Assembly (NCBI GenBank): GCA_934632155.1
Contig: CAKTXZ010000012.1
Span: forward strand, 19,241-83,240
Origin: an uncultured Clostridia bacterium
GTDB lineage: Bacteria > Bacillota > Clostridia > Christensenellales > Aristaeellaceae
Reading direction: 5' to 3'
Length of the DNA: 64,000 nucleotides
Made by a program: the position numbers and the translations under genes. This document shows positions 52,018 through 59,869 of the stretch, in pieces. The notes under the pieces were generated by a model that did no database searches, was not told the DNA's origin, and saw only the letters and a list, made by a program, of their open reading frames with translations. Each line of letters begins with the position of its first letter. The stretch's first letter is position 1.

Positions 52018-52842
52018 TCAGCGCTGCTTGAGCCCCAGATCGTAGAGCGTATCGATGCTCATCTTGGCAGCCTCCATCGGCGTACGGCTGTACCACTGAT
52101 CCTGCTCGATGATGAACCACTGCGCGCCCGCGTCAATGCCCGCCTCCACAACCTCCTTGGCGTTCTGAGAGCCATGGCCGAAGGGGCGGAACTCGAAGGG
52201 AACGTTGCCGTCCGCCTGCTTGGCCTGACCAATCAGCCCATAGGGCGTTCCCTCGCCCTTACGGCCCACATAATCCTTGAGGTGCACCACGGGCGCGCGG
52301 CCGGTATAGGAGCGCAGATAGGCGGCGGGATTCTCCCCGGCGTATTTCACCCAGCAAACGTCCACCTCGGTCTTGAGAATATCGGCGGAAACGGCGCTGT
52401 AGAGGAAATCAAGCCCATACTGGCCGGAGAGCGTGACAAACTCAAAATCATGGTTGTGGTAGAGCAGCTGGATGCCCGCCTCGCGGCACAGCGCGCCGAA
52501 GCGATAGATCAGCGCGATGGTCTTGGCAAAGCCGGCGGCGCCGGGGCGATGCGCGTCGTCCAGATACGGCACGGCGATGTATTGGCAGCCGATCTGCTGA
52601 TGATAGGCGATCGTACCGAACATATCCGCCTCGATCTCCGTCAGCGGCACATGGCTGGAAACGGCGACAAGGCCGGTTTCATCCAGCATCGACTTGACCT
52701 CCTGCGCCGTATGGCCGAAGAAGCCGGCAAATTCAACGCCGTCATAGCCGAGGCGCTTGAGCTCCTTCAGCACGGAAAGCATATCCTTCTGCACATCCTC
52801 GCGCGCAGAATAAAGCTGATATCCGACAGGCACGTGTTTCAT
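52018..52842 (-). CDS. Sugar-phosphate isomerase/epimerase-like TIM-barrel protein
   Basis: A 274-residue member of the xylose-isomerase-like/AP-endonuclease-2 superfamily. The metal-site segments are LYHNHDFEF, TEVDVCWVKYAG, VVHLKDYVG and WFIIEQDQ. The substrate is unknown; such proteins next to glycan loci often act on oxidised or inositol-type sugars. I start at the ATG 52842 (MKHVPVGYQ) after AAGGAG; a GTG four codons up has the Shine-Dalgarno abutting it. Divergent from the esterase pair. Confidence 0.87.
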   Translation of the reverse strand: MKHVPVGYQLYSAREDVQKDMLSVLKELKRLGYDGVEFAGFFGHTAQEVKSMLDETGLVAVSSHVPLTEIEADMFGTIAYHQQIGCQYIAVPYLDDAHRPGAAGFAKTIALIYRFGALCREAGIQLLYHNHDFEFVTLSGQYGLDFLYSAVSADILKTEVDVCWVKYAGENPAAYLRSYTGRAPVVHLKDYVGRKGEGTPYGLIGQAKQADGNVPFEFRPFGHGSQNAKEVVEAGIDAGAQWFIIEQDQWYSRTPMEAAKMSIDTLYDLGLKQR

Positions 52843-52964
52843 GACGTTATTCACTCCTTATGACCATTTAGACATAACACCATGTTTATCATACCGCGCT
52901 TTTCCTCCTTTGTCGTGACATTTTTCTGCTTCAAGGTGACAAAAAGCGCTGCATCGGCTATGCC

Positions 52965-52993
52965 TTGCGCGGTTGGCCGTTTCATGGTAAAAT
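52965..52993 (+). promoter_or_regulatory. Promoter of the esterase pair
   Basis: TTGCGC (52965-52970) and TAAAAT (52988-52993) are 17 bases apart, 70 bases before the TTG start. Confidence 0.55.
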
Positions 52994-53063
52994 GACATAG
53001 GTTTAATGAAGCGATCGTTCTTTGCCGCCGGCGTCCGCCGCAATTCAAAAGGAGGTATTTCGC

Positions 53064-53822
53064 TTGGCCCTCATCGAGATATCCGCACCTTCCGACGTAC
53101 TGCAAACCACCGTATCGTTCAACGTGATCCTGCCGGAAAACGGCGCAGCGCCCTGCCGCACGCTTTATCTTCTGCACGGCATGAGCGACGACCATACCGC
53201 TTGGCTGCGCCGTTCAAGCATTGAACGCTACGTTGAAAACACTCCGCTGGCCGTTGTAACGCCTTTTGCGGCGCTGAGCTTCTATACGGATGAATACTGC
53301 GGCGACGATTACTTTCAGTTTGTCAGCCGTGAATTGCCCGCTTTTTGCCGCCAGCTTTTCCCGCAAATGAGCCATGACCGAAACGATACCTTTGTCGCCG
53401 GGCTTTCCATGGGCGGCTATGGCGCGATAAAATGCGCGCTGCTCGCGCCTGAAACCTTCTCCTGCGCCGCATCGCTTTCCGGCGCGCTGGATATGGCCAG
53501 CCGCGTCGAGCACGCATCGCCGGATGATTCAGCCTATTTTTTCGATCTGTTCGGCCCGGCGGACGCAATGCGCGGCTCACCCAACGATCTGTTTGCCGCC
53601 GCTGCGAACTACGCCGCCGCGCCGTCCTTCCCGATTCGGCTGTACATGGCCTGCGGCACGGAGGATTTCCTGTATCAGGATAACCTTCGCTTCCGCGATC
53701 ATCTGCGCAGGCTGCATCTTGATCCCGTATGGCGGGAAGCACCCGGCGCGCATACGTGGGATTTCTGGGACGCGGAAATTCAGAACGTGATTCGCTGGCT
53801 TCTGCCGCAAAAGGAGGAATGA
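53064..53822 (+). CDS. CE1/FrmB-like esterase A
   Basis: A 252-residue alpha/beta hydrolase. It starts with TTG, eight bases after AGGAGG; an ATG 14 codons upstream lacks a site. The catalytic Ser is in AGLSMGGYGA, the likely Asp in CGTEDFLYQDN, and the His in PGAHTWDFWD. The oxyanion region is LYLLHGMSDDHTAW. The family (esterase D/CE1) includes acetyl-xylan, feruloyl and S-formylglutathione esterases. There is no signal peptide, so it acts in the cytoplasm. Next to glycan genes, deacylation of imported oligosaccharides is plausible. Confidence 0.9.
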   Translation: MALIEISAPSDVLQTTVSFNVILPENGAAPCRTLYLLHGMSDDHTAWLRRSSIERYVENTPLAVVTPFAALSFYTDEYCGDDYFQFVSRELPAFCRQLFPQMSHDRNDTFVAGLSMGGYGAIKCALLAPETFSCAASLSGALDMASRVEHASPDDSAYFFDLFGPADAMRGSPNDLFAAAANYAAAPSFPIRLYMACGTEDFLYQDNLRFRDHLRRLHLDPVWREAPGAHTWDFWDAEIQNVIRWLLPQKEE

Positions 53823-53826
53823 TCGT

Positions 53827-54627
53827 ATGCCCGTTGCCAGAACGCATTTCTTCTCGGACACGTTGGGCTTTTGCGTCGCCTGCGACGTGGTGCTGCCCAA
53901 GCTGCAAAGGGACGATCTGTCGCCCCTTCCCGTGCTGTGGCTGCTTCACGGCGCCTACGGCGACCATTCCGATTGGCTTTACCGTACCGGGCTTGTGCGC
54001 TATGTCGAGCGCTATCGTCTGGCTGTGGTCATGCCCTCGGCACAGAACAGCTGCTATGTCGACATGGCGCACGGCGGACGCTATTATACCTTTATCACGC
54101 AGGAGCTGCCGCGAAAAATGCGCCTGTTCTTTCGCTTTTCCGACCAGCGCGCAGACAATTTCATCGCCGGGCTTTCCATGGGCGGCATGGGCAGCCTGAT
54201 GCTGGGGCTGGCCAACGCGAACCAATACGCCGCGATCGGCTGCTTTTCCGCCGGCGCTACCCTCGACGGCGGCGGCCTGCGCCGAAGCAAACGCTGGGCG
54301 CTGGCCTTCGGCAATACGCCGATCAGCGGAACCTATAAGGATCCCTTTGGCAGCGCGCGAAGAATTCTGGATGAGGGACTCCCCCGCCCGCGCATTTACC
54401 ACGTTTGCGGCACAGAGGATTTTCTGCTCGCCGATGCAAGAAAAACGCGCGATTTTTTCTGTGCGCTGCCCGACAATCCCTTCGATTATACATATCTTGA
54501 AGCCCCCGGCGCACACACGTGGGATTTCTGGGACACGCACATTCAGGGCTTCCTTCGGTTTTTGCGCCTTCCCGATTCCGCCGCAAGGCAGGACGAGCAT
54601 GCGCGGCCATGCAAAACGTGCCCGTGA
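53827..54627 (+). CDS. CE1/FrmB-like esterase B (tandem paralogue)
   Basis: A 266-residue alpha/beta hydrolase that is a paralogue of the preceding gene: nucleophile AGLSMGGMGS, Asp in CGTEDFLLADA, His in PGAHTWDFWD, oxyanion region LWLLHGAYGDHSDW. It starts four bases after the stop of esterase A, with AAGGAGG in that gene's end. A short basic, Cys-containing tail (ARPCKTCP) is extra. There is no signal peptide. The two may have different acyl or sugar preferences. Confidence 0.9.
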   Translation: MPVARTHFFSDTLGFCVACDVVLPKLQRDDLSPLPVLWLLHGAYGDHSDWLYRTGLVRYVERYRLAVVMPSAQNSCYVDMAHGGRYYTFITQELPRKMRLFFRFSDQRADNFIAGLSMGGMGSLMLGLANANQYAAIGCFSAGATLDGGGLRRSKRWALAFGNTPISGTYKDPFGSARRILDEGLPRPRIYHVCGTEDFLLADARKTRDFFCALPDNPFDYTYLEAPGAHTWDFWDTHIQGFLRFLRLPDSAARQDEHARPCKTCP

Positions 54628-54723
54628 AAGGCGACGCGGCGCCGATTGCAGGAATTTGCACGCACGCTGCAAGCCGTGACGGAAGAACAATATAATAACG
54701 CGCCAGTATCCATGGATATGGCA

Positions 54724-54760
54724 CGACGCGGCCGTATAACGACCGCGCCGTTTGCTTTTT
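54724..54760. terminator. Hairpin between convergent esterase and trpZ-like genes
   Basis: CGACGCGGCCG and CGACCGCGCCG pair imperfectly (better on the minus strand through G-U pairs), with TTTGCTTTTT on the plus side. Probably ends the esterase transcript. Confidence 0.45.
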
Positions 54761-54767
54761 GGCTGTT

Positions 54768-55541
54768 TTAGTTGCCGCACTCAATGCTGATATCGTTGAA
54801 AATCTTCAGCAGATCCTCGATCTGCACATTTTTCTTTTCTTCGCCCGCTTTATCCAGCACAACGCTTCCCTGATGCATCATCAGCAGCCGATCGCCGTAT
54901 TCCACGGCGTAGCGCAGATTATGCGTCACCATGACCGCGGTCAATTGCTTTTCCCTTACAATGCGCCCCGTCAGCTCCATTATCACGTCTGCTGTCTTCG
55001 GGTCCAACGCCGCGGTATGTTCATCCAGAATCAAAAAGGCGATCGGCGTCATGGTGGACATCAGCAGCGCCAACGCCTGCCGCTGCCCGCCGGAAAGCGT
55101 TCCGACCTTGGAGGAAAGCATGTCCTCAAGCCCCAGCCCGAGGGGGCGCAGCATATCGCGGTACGCATCGATTCGCCGTTTGTCCGTTCCCCGCTGCAGC
55201 GCCGCGGGCTTGCCCTTAAAATCCGCCAGCGACAGGTTCTCCAGAATCGTCATCTGCGCGCAGGTGCCCATCGACGGGTTCTGGTATACCCGGCCGATAC
55301 GGCGCGCGCGCATGAATTCCTTTTCGCGGCGAAGGGAATGACCGTCCATCAGAATCTGCCCCGCGTCGGGCGTAATGCTGCCGCAGATCAGATTCAGCAG
55401 GCTGGTTTTTCCCGAGCCGTTGCTGCCCACGACCGAAACGAACTGGCCGTCCGGAATGGTCAGGGAAAAGCCTTGGAACACAGACTTTTCCTGAACTGTT
55501 CCCGGATGATAAACCTTCCAAACGTCCTGCACCTCAAGCAT
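54768..55541 (-). CDS. ABC importer ATPase, TrpZ-like
   Basis: A 257-residue ATPase: Walker A VGSNGSGKTSLLNL, signature TLSGGQRQALAL, Walker B FLILDEHTAALDPKTA and switch His in VMVTHNLRYAVEYGD. The first residue of the signature is canonical, and the DEHTAALD variant is characteristic of this small importer group. It overlaps the permease gene by eight bases. With the T-box upstream of the operon, it is likely part of a tryptophan importer. Confidence 0.88.
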   Translation of the reverse strand: MLEVQDVWKVYHPGTVQEKSVFQGFSLTIPDGQFVSVVGSNGSGKTSLLNLICGSITPDAGQILMDGHSLRREKEFMRARRIGRVYQNPSMGTCAQMTILENLSLADFKGKPAALQRGTDKRRIDAYRDMLRPLGLGLEDMLSSKVGTLSGGQRQALALLMSTMTPIAFLILDEHTAALDPKTADVIMELTGRIVREKQLTAVMVTHNLRYAVEYGDRLLMMHQGSVVLDKAGEEKKNVQIEDLLKIFNDISIECGN

Positions 55542-56451
55542 GCTTTTTCACCCGCCTTTTTCCGCGCCCGCCAAGCGCCAGAATCGCAAGGAACAGCAGC
55601 GCGGTAATCAGGTTCATGTCCCCGGCCGGAACGCCCGCGCGAATGGCCAGCGCCACGCATCCCTTATAAACGATCGAGCCGATCACCACCGCCGTGGTCG
55701 ACTTGACAAAGGGAACGGAACGGAAAAGATTGCTGCCGATGATGACGGAGGCCAGCGCCATGGCAATTGCGCCCGTTCCCATCGAAACCTCAAAGGTATG
55801 CTGCTGCTGGCAAAGCACCGCGCCGGAAAGCGCAACCAGCGCGCCGGAAATCATCAGCCCCATGATCTTGATGCTTCCCTTATCCCGTGCCAGCGATGTT
55901 ACCACCATGTCGTTATCGCCCACGGCGCGAAGCAGGTATCCCGCGCGCGTTTTCAAAAACCAATCCAGCGCCAGCTTCACAACAATCACGATCAGCAGCA
56001 CAACCAGCAGCACGGTATAAGGCTCCAGCCACTTTGGGAACGCGTTCGTCAGCCAGTTGTTTTCAAAAATCGTGGTATAATGAATTTTTCGGGTGCTGAA
56101 GAAAGCAATGTTCGCCTTTCCGTCCGTCAGCGACCCCGCCGCGACATGCATGTTGACCGCGTAGAGCGCCGTCATCATAATGATGCCGGAAAACAGATCG
56201 CGCACCTTGAGCTTTACGTGGATAACTCCGGTCAGAAAGCCCGCCGCCGCGCCGGCCAGCGCCGCGCACAAAAGCGCGAGCACCGGATCGCAGCCGCGCG
56301 TTACCATCAGCACCGAAACCGCCGCACCCAGCGGAAACGTGCCGTCCACCGAAAGATCCGGAAAATCCAGTATGCTATAGGTAATCAGCACGCCCATGGC
56401 CATGATCGCGTAGATCAGCCCCTGCTCCATGGTATTGATTACAATCCCCAC
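55534..56451 (-). CDS. ABC importer permease, TrpY-like (BPD_transp_2)
   Basis: A 305-residue permease with eight to nine helices, of the branched-chain-amino-acid/ribose permease type. Landmarks are LITYSILDFPDLSVDGTFPLGAAV-like N-terminal helices and MMTALYAVNMHVA. It follows the binding-protein gene after 139 bases holding a long inverted repeat. Family and order match TrpX-TrpY-TrpZ of streptococci. Confidence 0.88.
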   Translation of the reverse strand: MGIVINTMEQGLIYAIMAMGVLITYSILDFPDLSVDGTFPLGAAVSVLMVTRGCDPVLALLCAALAGAAAGFLTGVIHVKLKVRDLFSGIIMMTALYAVNMHVAAGSLTDGKANIAFFSTRKIHYTTIFENNWLTNAFPKWLEPYTVLLVVLLIVIVVKLALDWFLKTRAGYLLRAVGDNDMVVTSLARDKGSIKIMGLMISGALVALSGAVLCQQQHTFEVSMGTGAIAMALASVIIGSNLFRSVPFVKSTTAVVIGSIVYKGCVALAIRAGVPAGDMNLITALLFLAILALGGRGKRRVKKHA

Positions 56452-56494
56452 GACTTGTCAACCGTCCTTTGCGTTTGCTTTGTTCCGCCGCACG

Positions 56495-56582
56495 CCCGGC
56501 GCAGGGGACGCTTCGAATCGGAATGCGGCGTCGTTTCCGCGCGCTTTCGCCTCGTTCCCTTTTCGTTTGTCCCCTGCGCGGG
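56495..56582 (-). repeat. Long inverted repeat between binding-protein and permease genes
   Basis: CCCGGCGCAGGGGAC (56495-56509) and GTCCCCTGCGCGGG (56569-56582) pair with one bulge around a ~59-base loop. There is no U-run. Probably a 3'-stabilising hairpin that favours the binding protein over the permease. Confidence 0.65.
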
Positions 56583-56590
56583 TCGCGCGT

Positions 56591-57565
56591 TCATTCCGCC
56601 ATGTCGATAAATCCGCGTGCGGTCAGCTCCTCCGGCAAAGAGACGCCAAGATCCTCAAGCACTGCGGAATTGATGTAAAGCGCGCTGTCGCGAATGGTCT
56701 CAAAGGGGATGCTTTCGGCTTTTTCGCCTTTAAGCACACGCGCGGCCATTTCGCCCGTCTGCCGTCCCAGCGCAACGTAATCCAGCCCCTCCGCCGCGGC
56801 GCAGCCCAGCGCCACCTGCTCGACCTCGCTGCCGAAAACGGGCTTTCCGGCTCGCTCGGCCGCCGCCAGCACGACGGACAGATAGCTGACCACGGTATTA
56901 TCCGTGAGCATCGACAGGCAATCGGCCCGCGGCAGCAGCGACTCCACCGCCTGCGAAACCTCCGCGCCCGACGTTACGGTTGCGCTTACGATCTCAAAGC
57001 CAAACTCGCCCGCCGTTTCTTCATACAGCGCAGCCTGCACCTCGCTATTGGTTTCAGAGGTGGTGTAGAGCAAGCCGACCGTTTTCGCCTCCGGCATCAT
57101 CGCGCGAATCATGGCCAATTGATTGCGAATGGGCAGCAGATCGCTCGTTCCCGTCACAGCGCCCACCGGCGTCCCGTCGTCATTGGCCAGTCCCGCTTCA
57201 ATCGGTGCGGAAACGGCGGTATAAATTACCGGAATATCCGCCTTCGCGGCGAGCACGGCGTTATAGGCGCTTTGCGCGCTGGGCGTGGCGATGGCGCAAA
57301 TCAGGCTTAAGCCTTGCGTAACGAAGGACTGCGCGATCTGGGTTGCCATCGCGCCCTTCGCCTGCGCGTTGTTATAAAGCACCTTCAGGTTTTCGCCCTC
57401 TACAAACCCGGCCTCCGCAAGCCCCTGCAGAAAGCCCTCGCGGCAGTTGTCCAGCGAGCCGTGATCGGCGTATTGCGAAATGCCGATCGTAATCGTTTCC
57501 GCGTTCGCGGAAAGCATTGTCGCCGTCAAAAGCAGAGCCAGTACAAGCGCGGTCAATTTCTTCAT
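56591..57565 (-). CDS. ABC importer binding protein, TrpX-like
   Basis: A 324-residue member of the ABC_sub_bind (PF04392-like) family: ITIGISQYADHGSLDNCREG, DIPVIYTAVSAPIEAGLAND and KTVGLLYTTSETNSEVQ are typical of the TrpX group. Signal peptide MKKLTALVLALLLTATMLSANA then ETI; no lipobox Cys. First gene after a T-box that reads a Trp codon, so tryptophan is the likely ligand. GAGGAGG precedes the ATG. Confidence 0.88.
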   Translation of the reverse strand: MKKLTALVLALLLTATMLSANAETITIGISQYADHGSLDNCREGFLQGLAEAGFVEGENLKVLYNNAQAKGAMATQIAQSFVTQGLSLICAIATPSAQSAYNAVLAAKADIPVIYTAVSAPIEAGLANDDGTPVGAVTGTSDLLPIRNQLAMIRAMMPEAKTVGLLYTTSETNSEVQAALYEETAGEFGFEIVSATVTSGAEVSQAVESLLPRADCLSMLTDNTVVSYLSVVLAAAERAGKPVFGSEVEQVALGCAAAEGLDYVALGRQTGEMAARVLKGEKAESIPFETIRDSALYINSAVLEDLGVSLPEELTARGFIDMAE

Positions 57566-57623
57566 CGTTGTTTCCTCCTCGTTTCAATCCGTTGATTTGC
57601 ACGATGGCCGTCCGGCATGCGGA

Positions 57624-57881
57624 AAAGAAAAACGCCCCAAGCCATTGCTTGAGGCGGTGTTACCGCGGTGCCACTCAACTTCGGCCTGAAAGGCCCTCTT
57701 TTCCATGTGCCATCACACATGCCGCCATGATAACGGGCGCGGTTCCCGTTGCTCCCTACTGTGGTTCGGGAGCACCCTCGAAAGTCCATTCTGCAGGCGC
57801 CTTTGCGCCGCGATCCCACCGCCCACGGCTCTCTTTGCCAAACGCCGTCCTGCTTACTTCTCTTTCTCACAGGTTTGGTAT
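57624..57881 (-). promoter_or_regulatory. T-box riboswitch, tryptophan specifier
   Basis: Read on the minus strand: stem I opens with AGAGAAGTAAGCAGG; the distal part has the GGTGGGA motif; the specifier loop reads GAATGGAC, with TGG (57786-57788) in the codon place. The T-box itself is GAGTGGCACCGCGGTA (57661-57676). The terminator CGCCTCAAGC/GCTTGGGGCG is followed by TTTTTCTTTT (57624-57656). An uncharged tRNA-Trp would pair with UGG and with the T-box bulge, favouring the antiterminator and turning on the TrpXYZ-like importer. Confidence 0.88.
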
Positions 57882-57887
57882 GCGCAT

Positions 57888-57916
57888 ATCATAACGCAGG
57901 ACGCAGGGTTTGTCAA
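57888..57916 (-). promoter_or_regulatory. Sigma-A promoter of the T-box/trpXYZ-like operon
   Basis: On the minus strand, TTGACA (57911-57916) and TATGAT (57888-57893) are 17 bases apart, just upstream of T-box stem I. Confidence 0.85.
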
Positions 57917-58003
57917 GCGCTTATTTTCATTTTTTAAGTATTTTCACAGCCCGCCGCGTGCAAAGCTGTTTTATGCTGTGTTCCGCAGCCTTGACAGCTT
58001 TTA

Positions 58004-58042
58004 TTAAAAAGAACGCCGCAGCCATTTTGAACGGCTGCGGCG
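58004..58042 (-). terminator. Terminator after the oligopeptide-type binding-protein gene
   Basis: CGCCGCAGCC and GGCTGCGGCG form a ten-bp stem; on the minus strand TTCTTTTTAAT follows. It separates this gene from the T-box operon promoter. The rest of 57917-58003 shows nothing further. Confidence 0.85.
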
Positions 58043-58084
58043 TCGCTTTCCTTTACTTTGCAGGCACTGTCCTTTGGTTTGGGC

Positions 58085-59794
58085 TTATTCCATGCCGGCG
58101 TAAAGGATGGCGGAGGCCCAAGAGGCATGCTCGCTAATGTCGTAATCCTTCAGGGAATCAGTATAGAAGTCGAAATAGTAATTTGAGTACAGCGGAACCA
58201 TCGGCAGAACCTGCGCAAAATACTTCTGGAATTCAAGCCACTTGCGAAGGTAGGTCTTTGTATCGCCACGCTTTACATGGCGCATTTCATTTGCCAGCTT
58301 CATCAGCTTTGCATCCTTCAGGCCGGAACGATTGCTAATCCCCTGATACGCGTCATCCGTGTGGAAGGTGTAATAGGGGTCAAATACATAATCGAAATTG
58401 GAGGCCAGGAAGAACATGTCGTAGGTACGCTCTGTCTGGCGGTAGTAATAGTGCAGCAGCTCGTGCATCGGCAGCTCCGTCACTTCCAGACCGAGACCGA
58501 TTTTTTCAAAGCCGCCCTTTAGCTGAGCAACCAGCGCGTTGGCGATATCATTTTCCGCAGGAATCGCCATTTTCAGCGTCGTGCCAAGATAGCCCGATTT
58601 TTGAGCCTGCCACCGCGCAGATTCCAGATCCTTCTCATACGTCTTCAGCTGCTTAAGGGGCTCAGACTTTTCAGCGACCATCCACTGGCCGATGCCGTAG
58701 TAGCCGTACACCGGCCTCGCCCATTTACCAACCGCTTCTTTGCACAACGCGGTGCGATCAATGCACATGGAGACGGCTTTGCGAAGCGCAAGCGAACTTG
58801 TCGGCTCTTTTTCGCAGGCAAAGGCCAGATAACCGAAGCCTGCGCGTGGATAGCCGGCATAGGACAGGCCGGCATCAATCCCCTGTTCGATCATCGGGGC
58901 GCGAGAAACCTTGTTTACGAGGTCTACTTCGCCGTTTTGGATTTGGGCAATCAGCGTGTCATTCTTTACTTCCTGAAATTTCAGCTTTTCAATCGACGGC
59001 TTTTGACCCTCGTAGTTTCCCATGTAAAACTCATTGCGTTCAAATTCAGCAACGCCGGTTTCATGGTCATACGCAGTCAGCTTATAAGCGCCGCTGACTA
59101 CGGAAGGATGCGAAAGATAGCCGTTTTCGGAATCCAGAATCGTCTCTTGAAGAAGCGCAGCGGTAAAATCACCCGCAATATACGCGCCGTTTCCGTCGTC
59201 CTGAACATGGCAGTCAGGGGCAATCAACGCCATTGGATAGGGCGTTACGTTTACCATGGCCAGATCGTAAAAATACGGCAGCTCCGCGCCTTGAACGGTC
59301 AAGGAGAAGGCGTCGTCGGCCAGCAGGCGTACACCGGTAAATGCACCGCCGCCGGCGAACTGGTCATATCCCGTCAGATGCATGTAGCGATTTGTTTGAA
59401 CGTCAAGCTCGGAAAGCTGCGGCGAGGAGAGCAGCAACACCGAAAACACGTAGTCCTGCGCCGTAATGGCCGACCCATCGCTGAACTGCATATCGGGACG
59501 AATGCGGAACGTATAGGTCTTGCCGCCTTTTTCAGCGTCTGTCTCGTCGAAGCTCAGAATGGCGTTTTGATTGACGCCGTAGTGGCTGTTTTCCATCCAT
59601 GCAACTGTCGCAGCGTCATGAATAAGCGCTCGCACGTCGTTATCCGCAGTGTTAGCGCTCCACAGTCCGGCAAAGAAGTCTCCGCTCAGCCGTGTCGTGG
59701 AGCCGACAACCAGCGTTTCATCGCTTGCCAGTGCAAGCGATGCGCTTGACAACACCAGCATCAGACCCATAACCAAAGCAAGCAGGCGTTTCAT
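58085..59794 (-). CDS. Extracellular solute-binding protein, family 5 (oligopeptide type)
   Basis: A 569-residue binding protein. Signal peptide MKRLLALVMGLMLVLSSASL, cut near ALA-SDE; no lipobox. Family-5 landmarks: GGKTYTFRIRPDMQFSDGS, AQDYVFSVLLLSSPQ, SLALRKAVSMCIDR, and ALVAQLKGGFEKIGLGLEVTELP. Members bind peptides, nickel or other small ligands. No permease or ATPase gene follows before the terminator, so it is an orphan or works with a transporter elsewhere. It lies 75 bases after the repeat-protein gene, with a hairpin between; AGGAGG precedes the ATG. Confidence 0.92.
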   Translation of the reverse strand: MKRLLALVMGLMLVLSSASLALASDETLVVGSTTRLSGDFFAGLWSANTADNDVRALIHDAATVAWMENSHYGVNQNAILSFDETDAEKGGKTYTFRIRPDMQFSDGSAITAQDYVFSVLLLSSPQLSELDVQTNRYMHLTGYDQFAGGGAFTGVRLLADDAFSLTVQGAELPYFYDLAMVNVTPYPMALIAPDCHVQDDGNGAYIAGDFTAALLQETILDSENGYLSHPSVVSGAYKLTAYDHETGVAEFERNEFYMGNYEGQKPSIEKLKFQEVKNDTLIAQIQNGEVDLVNKVSRAPMIEQGIDAGLSYAGYPRAGFGYLAFACEKEPTSSLALRKAVSMCIDRTALCKEAVGKWARPVYGYYGIGQWMVAEKSEPLKQLKTYEKDLESARWQAQKSGYLGTTLKMAIPAENDIANALVAQLKGGFEKIGLGLEVTELPMHELLHYYYRQTERTYDMFFLASNFDYVFDPYYTFHTDDAYQGISNRSGLKDAKLMKLANEMRHVKRGDTKTYLRKWLEFQKYFAQVLPMVPLYSNYYFDFYTDSLKDYDISEHASWASAILYAGME

Positions 59795-59814
59795 AGGCTT
59801 TCCTCCTTCTTTTC

Positions 59815-59848
59815 CTTCCCTCCCGGTCTTGCAGCGCCGGGAGGGAAG
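59815..59848 (-). promoter_or_regulatory. Strong hairpin between the repeat-protein and binding-protein genes
   Basis: CTTCCCTCCCGG and CCGGGAGGGAAG form a perfect 12-bp stem with a ten-base loop. On the minus strand it is followed by GAAAAGAAGG, not a U-run, so it is not a standard terminator. Confidence 0.6.
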
Positions 59849-59869
59849 GACGTGAATCGTCCGGGATGT

